Below, piece after piece: positions 5,003 through 5,032 of a stretch of 5,032 nucleotides of DNA. The stretch is from positions 1 to 5,032 of the forward strand of contig JAIZWN010000821.1 of the NCBI GenBank assembly GCA_020443945.1, read 5' to 3'. Position numbers and translations under genes: made by a program. Source of the DNA: Candidatus Thiosymbion ectosymbiont of Robbea hypermnestra (GTDB taxonomy: Bacteria; Pseudomonadota; Gammaproteobacteria; Chromatiales; Chromatiaceae). The stretch's first letter is position 1, and each line of letters opens with the position of its first letter. The notes beneath the pieces were generated by a model. It did no database searches. It worked only from the letters and a program-made list of their open reading frames with translations, and was not told the DNA's origin.

Positions 5003-5032
5003 GATCGTGGGTCATGGGTAAGGTGCCCGTTG

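Larger units (their letters stand above)
4609..5032. other. Gene-free, repeat-rich intergenic region to the window end
   Basis: I find no supportable gene in these 424 bases. Two overlapping + frames are open through much of it, but they translate repeats and show low-complexity composition with no family resemblance and no ribosome-binding site. The region is made of palindromes (4639-4674, 4692-4799) followed by short tandem arrays (4803-4817, 4911-4945, 4979-5002). The next gene must begin beyond the window. Confidence 0.6.

Noticed and set aside
4612..5021. Two overlapping + frames near the window end
   Set aside because: Both read through palindromes and tandem repeats, lack ribosome-binding sites and show no recognisable domain.

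Overview
The window looks like part of a gammaproteobacterial chromosome, possibly a Chromatiales-type purple sulfur or related environmental bacterium. This is inferred from the GC-rich serA-pheA pair, which resembles the serC/pheA/hisC neighbourhoods of that class, and from palindromic intergenic repeats of a kind I associate with those genomes. No rRNA, tRNA or marker gene is present to confirm it.

Bases 1-230 form a non-coding leader with a weak promoter candidate and a hairpin that reads as an intrinsic terminator on the minus strand. Bases 231-2501 hold two housekeeping biosynthetic genes on the + strand, 9 nt apart. The first is a short, ACT-domain D-3-phosphoglycerate dehydrogenase (serA, serine entry step). 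The second is the bifunctional chorismate mutase/prephenate dehydratase (pheA, phenylalanine branch). Both are very GC-rich: 42 of 60 bases in 901-960.

Base composition drops sharply after pheA (29 of 60 in 2641-2700), and a compact type II restriction-modification system follows. A beta-class amino-DNA methyltransferase (2589-3482) overlaps by 80 bp a small BglII/BamHI-like restriction endonuclease (3403-3960). The methyltransferase has a -10-like hexamer just before its ATG and no Shine-Dalgarno, so it may be translated from a leaderless mRNA. The endonuclease has a GAGGG site inside the methyltransferase gene. This layout would favour methylation before cleavage. No controller-protein gene is visible. 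In pseudomonads hisC and tyrA-aroA follow pheA; here the R-M pair sits in that place, so it is probably a horizontally acquired insertion.

A 231-bp palindrome-bearing spacer separates the R-M pair from a lone, highly acidic UPF0158-family gene (4192-4608) of unknown function with a strong ribosome-binding site. The last 424 bases (4609-5032) contain no gene I can support. They are a patchwork of degenerate palindromes and three short tandem arrays with periods of 5, 9-10 and 8 bp, typical of accessory or recombination-prone intergenic DNA.

I see no clearly new multi-gene system. The most notable points are the unusual active-site layouts of SerA and the endonuclease, the possible leaderless methyltransferase, and the repeat-rich flanks.
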